Source: Arion vulgaris (taxonomy: Eukaryota; Mollusca; Gastropoda; Stylommatophora; Arionidae). From it: 64,000 bases of DNA. Made by a program: the position numbers and the translations under genes. Positions 21,381 through 32,739 of the stretch are shown here, one piece after another (position 1 is the first letter of the stretch; each line of letters begins with the position of its first letter). The stretch lies in the NCBI GenBank assembly GCA_020796225.1, contig CM036762.1:12388414-12452413 (forward strand). Direction: 5' to 3'. Under the pieces are notes generated by a model. That model did not search any database. It was not told the origin of the DNA and worked only from the letters and a program-made list of their open reading frames with translations.

Positions 21381-24300
21381 ACGCCACGATAACCAACCTT
21401 CGATGTATTGCAAGGTGCAAACCTGCATTCCATCATGGGCAAGCTCAGCAGTATAAGACTAAGATGGTTACGGCATGTGAAAGTATGGAAACATTGTCGC
21501 ATCCCAAAACAAATGTTCTGTGAACTTTGGAGGGGAAGAGGCACCAGGGCAGACCACTGCTCAGATATAATTATGGGGCCAAAGGCTCATGGCGGCAACA
21601 TGTGCCAGGGTTAGCGAAGGGGCGCTACCAAGACCCTGCCCTACCCCCAAGTGGTGACCTGGAAACAGACTCAGGTTCGGTCTGGCTAAGGGGGCGGGGA
21701 TCGGGAAAAGAACTACAAGCAGAAGTAGTAGTGCAAACAGAGAAAACAATGCAGGGGCCGAATACCCCTGAACAACATACATTTCCCTGGCCGAAGCCCA
21801 ATAAAATATGCCCCAAAGCCGAGACTTTAAAAGTGAAACTCGGCGCCATGTCCCCGTGAATATCTTGGTCGTATCAGCTTCAAAGCAGATGGGAAAGGCT
21901 GCATGCGAAGGGATGAGAGGGGCATTCTAAGCGTCGAGACTCGGAGCCATGAGCGAAAATGGGCATCGTGCCGTGGCACTCCCGATGCACGGTAAATGTG
22001 GTACATCAGGTGCCGGTGACCAGGGGAAGATTGCGATAAACTTCGTATATTTGCCTAAGCGCGGATTAAGATACTGGGTAAAGTTGGCTGAGCGAAATAC
22101 CCAAAGTTACGTTCTAGCGCCTTACGAAACTGCCCCCCCTGAGACAGCCGGGCAGGATTACGATTTTCCACAATTACTTTCCCCGGAATATGGACGGGTG
22201 ATGGACGACAGTCAAAATCTAAAGTTGCGCTGATAGCGCCAAAATGAAACGACCCATACTTTTACGATGTGCGGGGCCACAGCCGGGGTTTCCCGGATCA
22301 AAGTAAACGACAGAGCCAATGCAAATTGCCTAGTGCCGACCCGAGCGTCCATAAAACGTCCCAGGACTCTCTTCTCTTCGTAGGGAACCACTGCTGCCGT
22401 GTAGTTTTGGTTGGGGACAATCAAAGACTAAGGTAAACCGTAAACAAAACTGGACGGTAGGCAAACCAAGCTGTCCAAAAAAGGTGAAGCTGGGCAGATG
22501 ACGCTCATCAGCCCGGGAGGGCAGGTCGTCTACGGGTCCTGCCTAAAAAAATAGCAACCTGCTGCCTTGTAGGTTCTGGTTGGGAGAGTCAAAGGCTAAC
22601 GGAGAGCGAAACCAGTAAACGTTGGTTGAAATCGGACACACAGCCGAAAGACAAGCAACTGAGCTCCAATTGGCACTGAAAGATTGTGACGTACTACCCA
22701 TGCTAAGGCTGCATGGACCAAATTTTATCGTGAATGTTTAATATAAAATCTCGATATGTTGCTACTGTGGAAGGCCGTCGGGCAGGACGTGTGATGGGCC
22801 CATGCCTCGAAGGACCGTTTTGCTACAACGGTCCCTCCCCCAAACTCGGAAAAAACGCGAGCGGGGGTCACGGGAAAAAGCTACTGGTTCAGTAGGGCAA
22901 AGTACTGGCCAGCGACGATTAAACATTGTGCAATGGAATGCCGAAGGTATTCATCACAAAAGCAATACTCGCAATAAGACTTGCAGAAGACGAAATTGGT
23001 TTTGCGTGCATACAGAGACCCATTAAATGCACAACATAGATTCGGGATCAGAGGTTACCACACGATGCAATGATTATCAATGATACAGCATGCATGGTGG
23101 TCGTGACTTCAACAGTCACTCAAAAAGATGGGTTACCTCGAAACGAACAGCAGAGACGTCGAAATGGAAAACTGGAAGATAGAGAACAATCTGTTCCTCG
23201 TCAATGCCCCAGACGCCCCGTAAACCCTTTCTGCTCAAGGAAGGTGGCATACGACAAGCACCCCCGATTTGGCCTTCGCAACAAGTGACCTCTCCACAAA
23301 AACAATACGTACGGTCACAAAGCAACTAGGAGATAGTGACCATAGGCCCGTCAAACTGCAAGTAGATCTAAAATTTGTACCTGAGCCCAAAAGGGATTGC
23401 CACGGGGAACTACAGAATAGCAAATTGGAAACAGTACTGGGCACTGACAGATGCCAATGTTGAACACATCAACCTGCATAAAAAAGAAACACATGCGATC
23501 CGTGGCAAAGGAACTCTCACAAGCAATCCTGAAAGCAGCACGGGAAACCATTCCTAGAGGCGCACGGAAGGATTACAAGCCATACTGGACAGCATAGGTT
23601 CAGAAGATTGAAAACGACCTTGAATTGGCAAGGTGAGGCCAGAACAGGCACAGTCAGTAACGATCAATACTGCTTACAAGTCGGCAGCAGCTAAGTACAT
23701 GCGGGAGGTCAAACGATCAGCACGACAGAGCGGGTTGATAAGACCAATCAATAAAACCTTGATAGGGACGGTCATAAATTGTGGAAGCTTGCAAAGCGCT
23801 GGTGACGAAATACCAGCCAACCCCAATAGTCCTCGAACAAGACAAAAAATGTCCTCGGGAAGGAAGCCGCACACATTCTAATTAAAAAATATGCGAAGCC
23901 AGCAGAGTAAGCATAGCAAAAAAAAAAGTCGATGACACTGGGAGAAAAACGAGAGCCCTCCAAGGCAGCCAAAAAAAGATGTTAGGTACCTAACGGATAC
24001 ATTCACCAGTAATGAGTTGGAAGAGGCATTAAGGGCTGAAGCTCAGAAAGTCGCCCGGAAAGGATGGGATCTAAATGAGATGTTTAAAAACGTGGGTACT
24101 AGAGCAAAGGCAGCTCTCTTGCCGTACTAAATATGTCGTGAAGGACGGGCATATACCACGAGAATGGAAGGAAGTAATCATGATCCCATCCAAAAACCAG
24201 GCAAAAATAAACTCGACCCGGCGAGTTACAAATTAATAAGCCCCCTAAGCTGCACGGGCAAACCCCATGGAACGCATGGTGAACAAACAGCTATCTTGGC

Positions 24301-25066
24301 ACTTGGAAAGCAAAGGGCTTCTCATGGCACAACAGGGAGGCTTTCGGAGATATCGATCTACAGAAGATCAAGTAAAGTACATTGCCAGGAAATCGAGGAG
24401 GGTTTTCAAGAAAAGAAACAGACACTGATAGTCTTGGTAGATATGGAGAAGGCGTTTGACACAGTCCGGAAGGAAGGTCTAAGGCTGAATTCAGTGGATA
24501 CCATAACACTGCAATATAAGCGGCAACGAACACGCTCCAAACTAGCTAAAGAAGGCTGGCGACTACCTCAGCTGATCTCAAGATCAGTTATGAAGAACCC
24601 AGAACAACCATCGGCTGGCACTATAGAGACAAATGGACAAAAGACCATCCCCAGTACAACAACAGCGACGGGTAATATGGACTGTCTCGTAGTGAACAAG
24701 TTGCCATACTCCGCCTCCGTACCGGCCACAACAAGCTCCGAGCCCACATGTTTAACAAATTTTAAATTGGCACAACTAGCCTGTGCCCTACAAAAAAGGC
24801 GGACATGACGGCAGAACACGCTCTGCAAGATTGTCAACTGATAGCAAGTATAAGAAAAGAAACCTGGCCCCATATCACAGAGCTCATATCGAGAAACTGT
24901 ACGGAGGAACGGAGTCCCTTAAAAACACGGTAAAATTCATGATAAAAGTTGGTTCATCAGTCTAGGCCGGGATCGAGAAGATATATAATTATGTCAGCAA
25001 GACCTCAATGAAGAACTTTTCTATATGTCCCAGAACATAGGAAAAACCACAAGCAATTGTGTGGAA
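21381..25066 (+). mobile_element. Older non-LTR element, split by a 3.4-kb insertion
   Basis: The left part (21381-21575) encodes NLHSIMGKLSSIRLRWLRHV and the GRGTRA(D)...LRY segment. The right part (24979-25066) resumes with 'cagcaagacctcaatgaaga' (SKTSMKNFSICP). The uninterrupted relative at 37495-37995 shows these parts are adjacent in the family. The junction is marked by AGATATAATTATG on the left and AGATATATAATTATG on the right, a target-site duplication. It is 5' truncated and dead. Confidence 0.8.
21576..24978 (+). mobile_element. Non-LTR retrotransposon (gag-like, EN, RT, RNase H), degenerate
   Basis: The 3.4-kb insert carries a gag-like region (about 21900-22830, with a Cys-rich CYCGRPSGRTC knuckle remnant near 22760). 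An endonuclease remnant opens LNIVQWNAEGI (22918) and has SDHRPVKL (about 23333-23360). An RT remnant has PIQKPGKNKLDPASYK (24173) and VDMEKAFDTV (about 24440). Finally comes a zinc-knuckle-like tail (HALQDC, about 24818). The RT YADD block appears to be deleted between about 24475 and 24590. Many shifts and stops. Length fits a Jockey/CR1-like element with an internal deletion. The gag-to-EN frame reads through without a stop near 22802-22960. Confidence 0.75.
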
Positions 25067-25589
25067 AGCGTGTTGCGATACTTTCCTCCCTACATTACGT
25101 TTTTTTCTTTCTGTTTTAAAATATTTGAGTGCTGCATTTAATTTTGCATCGCCCAATTTTCTTCAATATTGAGTTCCTTCGGGAAAAGATCTATTTTATC
25201 TTCTCTGACCTTGGTATACTGATGACTCTCTGTAACACGTATAATCTAATATATTTTTTTTCACTAATGTTCTTGACTGTTCATATTTTATACATTTCGT
25301 TCCCCGTGTGGAATCTCGTGTTATTAGTATTCTGATCTGTGTTTTTATATCTGTTTCGTTGAAAAAAATCAAGTTGTTGAAAATTGTGTAATGTTATATT
25401 TTATTATTTGATGTTTCTTACACACCATTCCTATCGGTTTTTAACAATGAACCGGTCATTCGAAACCGTTTATATTTGTTGTAGCGTACGTGCTACTTCT
25501 TACATTTCACATATTTTTATTTTCAATTAGAAAATTGGTTTTTTATGCTAAACTGAGACATATATGATATTGCATTGTTAAATAAAACA
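25067..25589. other. No gene seen
   Basis: AT-rich sequence between two non-LTR elements. The short open frame at 25129-25335 is hydrophobic and low in complexity, and I see no motif in it. Confidence 0.5.
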
Positions 25590-26300
25590 ACCAAGATATG
25601 AAAAGAAAAACAGACAACTTGTCATCTATAGCATTAAAAATTGGACTGCAGATAAGCTTGAAAAAAGGGAAAATAATGAAGACACCTCTGGAAGTAATGC
25701 AGATATCACCCTGGAATCTAAAATGATAAAAATAACAGAGCAGTTAACCTATTTAGATAGCAATTTTGATTGCAGGAAATTTAAAAAGAAATTATGATAC
25801 AGTGAAAGCAATATCAACTTTTAAAAGTCTAAATAAAATATGGAACTGCAAGTTATATAGTATTAAAACTAAATTACAAATTTTCAATTCAAATGTATCA
25901 ATCCCAACATATGCCAGCGAGAGTTGGAAAATGACTAAAGAATATGAAAACAAGTCGAATCATTTGAAAATAAATGTCTGCGAAAGATAATGAATATAAC
26001 ATGGAATAATTCAAGTGATGAAATCAGAGACATGTCTGGTCAACCACTAGTGACAACTGTTATAAGAAAAAAGATGGAAATTTTGTTTTGCACCTTGAGG
26101 AGAAAAGATCAACGAATATCAAAGCAGGCATTGAAGTGGGATGCAAAGGGTTCAAGAAAGAAGACGGCCTAAAGATCCCCGAAACGAACTTTGCTGAGGG
26201 AGGCAAGAAATATCGGTCTCAGTTCCATGGAGGAGATTGAACAAGTTGCCCAGGATAGAGCGGTATGGAGAAATTACTTACAGGCCCCATGAACGTTTAA
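25590..26300 (+). mobile_element. Non-LTR retrotransposon C-terminal region
   Basis: Encodes, with few shifts, the post-RT region: KLQIFNSNVSIPTYASESWK, MTKEYENK, CERIMNITWN, MSGQPLVTTVIRKKMEI, and an ending SMEEIEQVAQDRAVWRNY. This is a standard C-terminus of EN-RT elements. The RT catalytic part is missing. Related fragments are at 18690, 45822 and 54290. Confidence 0.7.
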
Positions 26301-26496
26301 AGATACGAGAGAAATTTTTATTATTATTATTGTCAACATCATCATCATCACCATGTCGAAACTAGGCTCACATGGAAGAAAATCAAAATGGGTTTACTGT
26401 AATGTGTGAGATATCTGGCGTCTACCGCTGACAGACTCGTCTATTATATCTACTATAATCTCTTTTTTTCATTCTCTCTGTCATGTCATTGTATAT

Positions 26497-26752
26497 GTTC
26501 TTCTTCGAGCGACCCATGTTGAGAACCTGTTATTCCCTCTGTGTGATTTGTATGTGATCTGAGCCTAAGAGCGATTGTACGTTGTCCAGTTATGCGCCTA
26601 CAAGTAGGCCAGCACATCCGATTTGTGCGATGCTATTTATTTACTAGTTTTCTTCCAAACATCCTTCATTAGTTACCTCTTACGACATGCCTTGTAGGTC
26701 ACAGTGTTTCTATTCTTTGCTTCCCTTTGTGGACCCTGGCATGACACGGGCG
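26497..26752 (-). repeat. SINE-A copy
   Basis: Full order in minus orientation: tail with TTCTTCTTCGAGCG, 'gagcctaagagcgattgtac', 'cgcctacaagtaggccagca', the central block as AGTTACCTCTTACGACATG, and a head ending GCATGACACGGGCGG. Confidence 0.75.
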
Positions 26753-27039
26753 GATGTATATGTTCAATCTATTTCATTGATTAACTTAGTATTATATTTT
26801 TGTTTACTCTACTCTACAATTGCTACTTGTTAAACAGTTATTGTCAGTATGTGGTTTACTAACTTGGAGTATGAGTTCGTTGTCCAGTAGATGTATACAG
26901 ATTTGTAAGCCGGGACATCTGGTTTTCATGACTTTGTAGTCAGGTTCGCCTTTCTACTTAAGAAAACACATGACATAAAGTTGCATCACCATTTGGCGAA
27001 TCAGAGCCACGTTAATCTTTGAGCTCGAGGTCGAAGTCT

Positions 27040-27260
27040 CTTTGTCTACATCACTTCTTTATCTTTGTTAAAGTCTTATTAGTGTTTTTGGGTTATCCGT
27101 CAGGTTTGTTGTATCGTTTTGATTGATAAAGGCCTTTTTGGTCGAAACGTTGGTGTGTATTGTCATTGTTTTTGTATTTTGTACAACTACAGTACTTTGT
27201 TATTACTGTTTCACCATTCTACATAGTTTTACTGAGTCTCCATCTATAAATGTGTCAACA
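27040..27260 (+). mobile_element. Penelope-like element 3' tail
   Basis: TTGATAAAGGCCTTTTTGG followed by TCGAAACGTTGG (27123-27153) matches the tail motif of the PLE copies at 34539 and 49986. The following TTTTGTACAACTACAGTACT-like block also matches their 3' ends. No coding region remains upstream, so this is a 5'-truncated insertion. Confidence 0.6.
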
Positions 27261-27489
27261 TCACAAATAGGGGGGGTAGGCTTATTTGTAATATGGGTCA
27301 TCAGAAGGTCATTAACTGTTTCTTTTCGCACTTCCCAAGAAGATTAACCAAAACCCCACTCTGCTGGTAGCAGAGCTAAAGGGAGATATCACATATTGCT
27401 CTTGTAATCCTATTGCTTTTCTGGTAGCACTTACTACTACCGGTTTCATATACATTTTTTGTGATCTTTTTGAATTTTAGAGTGATGCT

Positions 27490-28590
27490 CAATAATTGAC
27501 ACAGATATATCGGCAATGAAGGCAACCAGGAATGGTGGTGCAGGAGTTTACATTAAGCACTCAAATGCTAATACTGTGTCTCAAGAAGTACCCACTGGGC
27601 GAATATGTTCCAACTAAAAACATAACTCTAGCCCTTCTGATGGGAGCACATAAATGAATAAGCTGCAAGCATCTGCAGGCACGATGTTATTTCCTAGAGA
27701 CGCCCACCTGCCCAGCGTGCTCGTAGTGCGTTGGACAACGGGTGACAAGCCCTCTGTGAGTGCAGGTTCAATTCCGCGGCTGGCAGAAAAGCCACAGGTT
27801 CTTCAAATGTACGGTGTTCGTGGCACCGAACCAAAGGGTTACAATGTCCATGGGACCGAGCCGAAGAGCTGAAAGTTCAAGTGCTTCTGGATCGAACAAA
27901 AAAACACATTTCCCAAGACTCATTGCCAGCTATACGCCCTTGTGACTGAATCTCCCAAACAGAATATTAAAGAACCTGAAATGAACTTTCTCAGCTTTAA
28001 AAAATGTGAAAATGTAATTGTTGTGGGTGGATTTCATCTCTCTTGTGCCGATGTCATGGGTAGGAAGGACGTACTAAATAACAACTTTACCACTACTGTC
28101 TTGTTAAGAGGTCAAAACCGTCATACAAAATAAAATGCATTTGATTGGAATGCAAACACTTGATATATTGATAGAAACGACTTGTTTCAAGACATAAAGA
28201 AGAATCGACCATTCTATTATATTTCACCTACATACAGGACATTGTAGACTCAACACTAACTTACATAAACTAGAAATAAGCCAAACAACTACTCTCTGCC
28301 AGTATCAGCAGGAGGAGCAGACACATGAGCTCGTTCTGCAAAATTGTCCTCTCTGTAAGCTGAGAAGCAAGATGTGAAGTACCCCTGTCAACCTACATTT
28401 GAGCATTGGAATTTGATGGGCCTGAAGCTGACTGCCCAGTTTGTGGTCCACAGTAAACTAAGTGCATGACCAGAGATATCTCAAGAAGGAAGCCTGGCAG
28501 ATCTAAACACTGCCAGTATATGGCCCACAGTAAACTAAGTGCATAACCAATGACTGCTTAAGAAGATAAAGAAAATTCTACATACAATAA
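27490..28590 (+). mobile_element. Non-LTR element RNase H/3' end, split by a SINE
   Basis: Carries the RNase H segment ARNGGAGVYIKHS-like (about 27515-27560), a 'gatgttatttcc' block, and after the SINE 'gactcattgccagctat', then a zinc-knuckle tail (CQYQQEEQT, about 28300-28320) and 3' UTR. It is the same family as 46620-53365. The 3' UTR motif 'cagtaaactaagtgcat' occurs twice (about 28453 and 28528), a tandem duplication of the end. Not functional. Confidence 0.7.
27702..27907 (+). repeat. tRNA-derived SINE (SINE-D) inserted in a LINE
   Basis: The head folds like a tRNA, with CCAGC near 27711 pairing with GCTGG near 27780, an A-box-like TGCTCGTAGTGCGTTGG and a B box GGTTCAATTCC (about 27764). 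The insert is flanked by ATTTCCTAGAGAC (27689-27701) and ATTTCCCAAGAC (27908-27919), a target duplication of about 12 bp inside the LINE's RNase H region. I see only this copy. Confidence 0.7.
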
Positions 28591-28874
28591 TACAATTGCT
28601 AGAAAGAAAAGTGCTAGATATAAACACCTATAGGCCTACAATGTAACCAGTGGCGTGCAGTGACTTTGCTCAAAGGGGCTGGATCAGGAACAAGGCACTT
28701 AGCAAGGATACATTTACCGTTCACACACACAACATAGGTTTTCGAGTAGGGTTTGCAATGTCCTTAACTTTGTCTAACAGTACGTAGAAAAAATACATCA
28801 TTTAGTTCAGACGTAATTTTATCGAATTACATCACCATCACATTCAATAAATTCGTTTTAATTAAGCTAGAGGT
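28591..28874. other. No gene seen
   Basis: AT-rich sequence. A CAGTGGCGTGCAGTGACTTT stretch (about 28650) resembles the ends of some DNA transposons, but I find no partner end. Confidence 0.4.
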
Positions 28875-29650
28875 TCTTTTAAGCCTCCCCACCTCCCTCC
28901 CCAATATGAAGATGAAACTAATTTACTTTCTTTCTCGAATCCTGTATGCCTCACAGCGTCAGGTCAGGAACAGATTTCTAAACGGACCTAGTATGCGCTT
29001 CGTAGTTGTCTCTTTCGTCGCCTCTGTTATCTGTAGGTCCATCTTTTGCGTGGCCGGCCTTTTCTTTGTACCCATTGTATCGGAGCAGCATTGCTCTTTG
29101 AGGTGCACTGTCTGATGTTAATCTGCTTACGTGGCCGAACCATTTAATTTGTTGCTTCTTGATGACGTCTGGGACTGATGTTGTACCCTTTTCCTGATGT
29201 CTTCATTTCTCAACCAGTCTCTTTTTACACAGCATTCTGCTGACACTTCATCTCTGTTGTGACTAGTTTTCTTCTATCGTTTGTTGTCAGCGTCAGGTTT
29301 GGCACTGGTAACATAATGTGGGAAAGATTGTGTTGAACATTGCTCTTTTGTGTTCATGGGGATTTGTTTGCATTTTAAAATTGGCGCCATTTGTCCCATC
29401 ATTTGATTTGCTTTGTTGCATCTGTGTTGAATTTCATTAGTTATTCTTCCATTTGCTGAAAAAATGCTCCAGGTACGTAAATCTTTTACTTGATTTAGTA
29501 GTGATTATCGATGGAGATATTGGTAGTGCTTTCTCTCTGGCAATTCTTCTTCTGTTTTTTCGATGTTTATTCTCATGTTGTATTCGTTACATGCTAACTG
29601 GAGTCTGTTGATGTGTTGTTGTAGCTGCTCTTCTGTTGTTGATATGATTA
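28875..29650 (-). mobile_element. Non-LTR retrotransposon, RT C-terminal half
   Basis: On the minus strand the order is: the post-catalytic RT region (LQQHINRLQLACNEYNM, NIEKTEE), the TNEIQHRCNKANQMMGQM segment, RDWLRNEDIRKR, a KKQQIKWFGHVSRL-like block, and GKPATQKMDLQITEATKETT. The last blocks match the plus-strand fragment at 5965-6340, so the family extends further 5' here. Shifts and stops throughout. Confidence 0.65.
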
Positions 29651-29699
29651 ACTAATTTACTATAGTATTCATTAGGTAAATGCATGAATTTAATGTAGT

Positions 29700-32440
29700 T
29701 TCCCAGTTATTGACATTTTCCTGGTTTTTTTCTGACTTCTGAATCGCAATGGGCAGCAGACTGACTTGGAAAACCTAGATAAACAAAGCTGGGAAAAGAG
29801 CAAAGCAGAGAATGGGGATCATGAACAAACTAACAGGCACCACCTGAAGGGAGATAGCGACATTTTGAAAGGTTGTACACTGGAAGAGTCCAAGTACTTA
29901 ACTGATTCGGTCCCCTGGAACACTGTAGTACATATTTCTTATCTGCGTGTCCAAGCGTCTTTTAAAAAAAACGGCTACTATTGCGTTGAGTTTTTATTAA
30001 TTTTCACTCCGATTGTAGTTTTATATCAACCGGAAACTAAGTAAAAGGAAATACTAACGATAGCAAATCACAACATCGTGGTTTTTACTAGAATCAAAAT
30101 GAAACCAAGTTTAATTTTCGTTTTCAAGTTACCCTGTGATTAAAAAATAATGTCTAACAATTCAGAGTCTAGAAATGGTTTTTTATCAGCTCGTTCTGCG
30201 TTTTACAGCTGCAGAAGCGCGAGATTAATTCATGAAGATGTAGATACTGATAGTGAAGATAGTGAAGCTTCTGATGACACAGAAGTTTGTGATTTAAATA
30301 CGTCGATTATTAATAATTTAAATAATACTAGTAGTGTTTCCCAACCAGCTGCGAGAGGGCGTTGCCCCAGTCAGGTTCAGTAGGATTGCAACAAAAGAAG
30401 AAGGATTCAGACAGAACCTACACAGTCTACTTGGAGAGAGTTATATAGTTGCTATGTTGGGACTTTTTATTCAAAACTTTATTCCCGTAAATATTGCATA
30501 ATTTCCCCTGTATGTGATTATATATTATGAGACATGAATTTTTAGTATGTGAAATCTTCAATTTGACAATTTTTAATGGAAATTTCTTCAAAGATGGTCG
30601 TGTTGCTAATTTGCGACAGTTAGTAAACCATATATTCCCTCAATATTTTCTTAATTTTTGTGTATTCATAAATGGATTACTTATATAAAGAAAGCAGTTA
30701 CACTGACTTATTCACCATATTGTTCCTCAAGGCCCTTGGTAAGTTGGATTTTTGTTCTCACAAATTTTAATTTAAATTTTTTTCTGCTAATATTTGTCAT
30801 GTACAGTCAACACAACATTATATTTTCGCATACAATAAATATTTTATGAAAGTACAATCATTTATCTTTAATTTGATTATATAGTTCAACTTTAAATCAT
30901 ATTTAGAAAAAAATATTTTAATTTAACTAAAGTATTTGCAATATTTTTTAAGCTAAAAAAATAATTCCGTCAGAGTGAAAAAAACCTGGTACTGAATCAG
31001 TTAAGTAAGACATAGCAGTCTAGGCCCCAAACTCCAAAGACACAATTCGTAAAGGTAAGCAGAGTGCAAAAACAGGCCACACGGATCATCACCCGGGGCC
31101 ATGAGTTTATCCACATGAAGTACTGGAAACTGTGACAGGGCTTCCGCCAATGGAGAGGACAGGCGGGGCATGGAAGGTACTTCAACAAGGAGAAAAATAC
31201 AAGAGACTGACGCCCTCAATGACCTTCAATCAACAGCTATGGTAGGGCAGATTAAAAGAATAACTTCGTGGCAAATTTCAAATAACTTCTCACAAAAATG
31301 CAATATTGACACTGGCTCAACCAAGACACTTCAACCAGCCAGCACCTCCTCCGGCATCAGGCTTCAGAGCTTTCAGAAGAAATAAGTGGCATTGCAAGAA
31401 AAAACACAGACAGACCTGGAGAGAAGGCTCATCGTAGAAAAACACATGAACAAAAACAACCCATTGAACTCCTGGACACATGCATACGTAGATGGTTCCG
31501 CTACAGATTCCATCCACAATGGAGGATGGGGAGTTGTTAAATATAACACTAAATCTAAATATAACACTTTTCGAAAAAAATATTGAGAAGAACAAACCTT
31601 AGCTCTGGCCACTGGCAAATCTCAACTAATTTCAGACTGAGGTGAAGCCCTCATTCAGCTTCAAAAAAGGCACTACAAAATGTGAACCAAATACCCTGGA
31701 AAATAGTGCTTTTGACAGACCATTTTCTGTTATCTCAGCACTGAAATCTAGAAAAACACAGAACTAAGTGATCTCAGGTCAACCGTAGAGTTGTCCCATG
31801 ATTCTGAGAGGTAGTAACCCAGTGGATGCACTCACATTGCAAAATCAAGGGAATGAAGATGCTGACAGACTGGCTAAGGAGGGAGCAGAAATGCCCCAAG
31901 ATGACAACCTGGTTAGCTATGAAGAAGCAAAAACCATCCCCAGAGGGTACTACAAAGCAAAGTGGGAGAATGAACACCCAAAACACAACTAGAACGATGG
32001 ATATTTCCAACTGTCCAGAGGGGCCAGACAGTCATACTTCGCCTCCGAATGAGTCATAACAGAATGAGGCAACCCATGTACACTAAATTCAAGATAGGCG
32101 CCACGGCTATTGCCCCCTTTGGGTTAGCAAGTATAGCAACAGAGCATATCCTTCAGAACTACCCCCAGTATGCAAACCTGAGAAGAAAGAATTGGTCCAT
32201 TTACACCAGCGTCCACGTGTACCAGTAGTAGTCAGGGGTGTTAGAATGAGTGGAAGGAATGACTGGGAGGAATATCATGGGCACGCAGCCCAAATGAAGA
32301 CTCTTTTGTAATAGTTTGAACTTGTGCAAGGTCCCAGGAAAGTATGAGAAGAAGACAAACAAAAAACAGGATGAAGAAAAAGTATGGAGCAAGGAGAAGC
32401 AAAGGCAATCCGACTGCAGACCTGTCAGTCAGACTCCTGG
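29700..32440 (+). mobile_element. Non-LTR element (RT C-term and RNase H), split by piggyBac-like element
   Basis: Left part (to 29901): SRLTWKT and INKAGKRAKQRMGIMNKLTG, the usual post-RT segment, ending in YTGRVQV. Right part (from 31001): the continuation around HYMKYWKLEQ-like and RKSASMEEDRRGMEGTSTRR-like sequence. Then an RNase H remnant WTHAYVDGSATDSIHNGGWG (31469-31528) with NEDADRLAKEGAE (31850), and a zinc-knuckle-like tail (about 32130). The coding order is what Jockey/I-type elements with RNase H show. Stops and shifts abound. Confidence 0.75.
29902..31000 (+). mobile_element. piggyBac-like element, internally reduced (1099 bp)
   Basis: TTAA flanks both ends (29898-29901 and 31001-31004). 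The left end CTGATTCGGTCCCCTGG matches the inverted right end CTGATTCAGTACCAGG. Subterminal TTTTCACTC motifs also occur near both sides in inverted form. An open frame at 30150-30383 starts MSNNSESRNGFLSARSAFYS and has an acidic DTDSEDSEASDD stretch like piggyBac transposase N-termini. No catalytic domain is recognisable, so the copy is non-autonomous. It sits inside a LINE. Confidence 0.75.
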
Positions 32441-32543
32441 AGAAAATCGAACTTGACCCCCTGAATTTTCTTCCAGAGAAATTAGACTTAATGAATACAA
32501 AGTAGGATGGTGCTTCTATCCCTTCTCTCTAATCAATACATTC

Positions 32544-32733
32544 AACACACACAAGTAAGCGTATAATGATGACGCCAACATAAACAAGTAAGCATATATT
32601 ATGACGCCAACACACAAAGTAAGCATATAATGATATGCCAACACACACAGTAAATATATGATGACACTACACACACAAGTAAGCATATAATGATGACGCC
32701 AACACACACAAGTAAGCATATAATGATAACACA
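32544..32733. repeat. ~33-bp minisatellite
   Basis: About six imperfect copies of a unit containing CCAACACACACAAGTAAGC and ATATAATGATGACG. The minus-strand open frame with repeated YMLTCVC is a by-product of the repeat. Confidence 0.8.
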
Positions 32734-32739
32734 TCAATC

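Noticed and set aside
27702..27790. tRNA gene at 27.7 kb
   Set aside because: Although it can pair CCAGC with GCTGG, it is part of a 206-bp insert bounded by a target duplication, so it is a SINE head.
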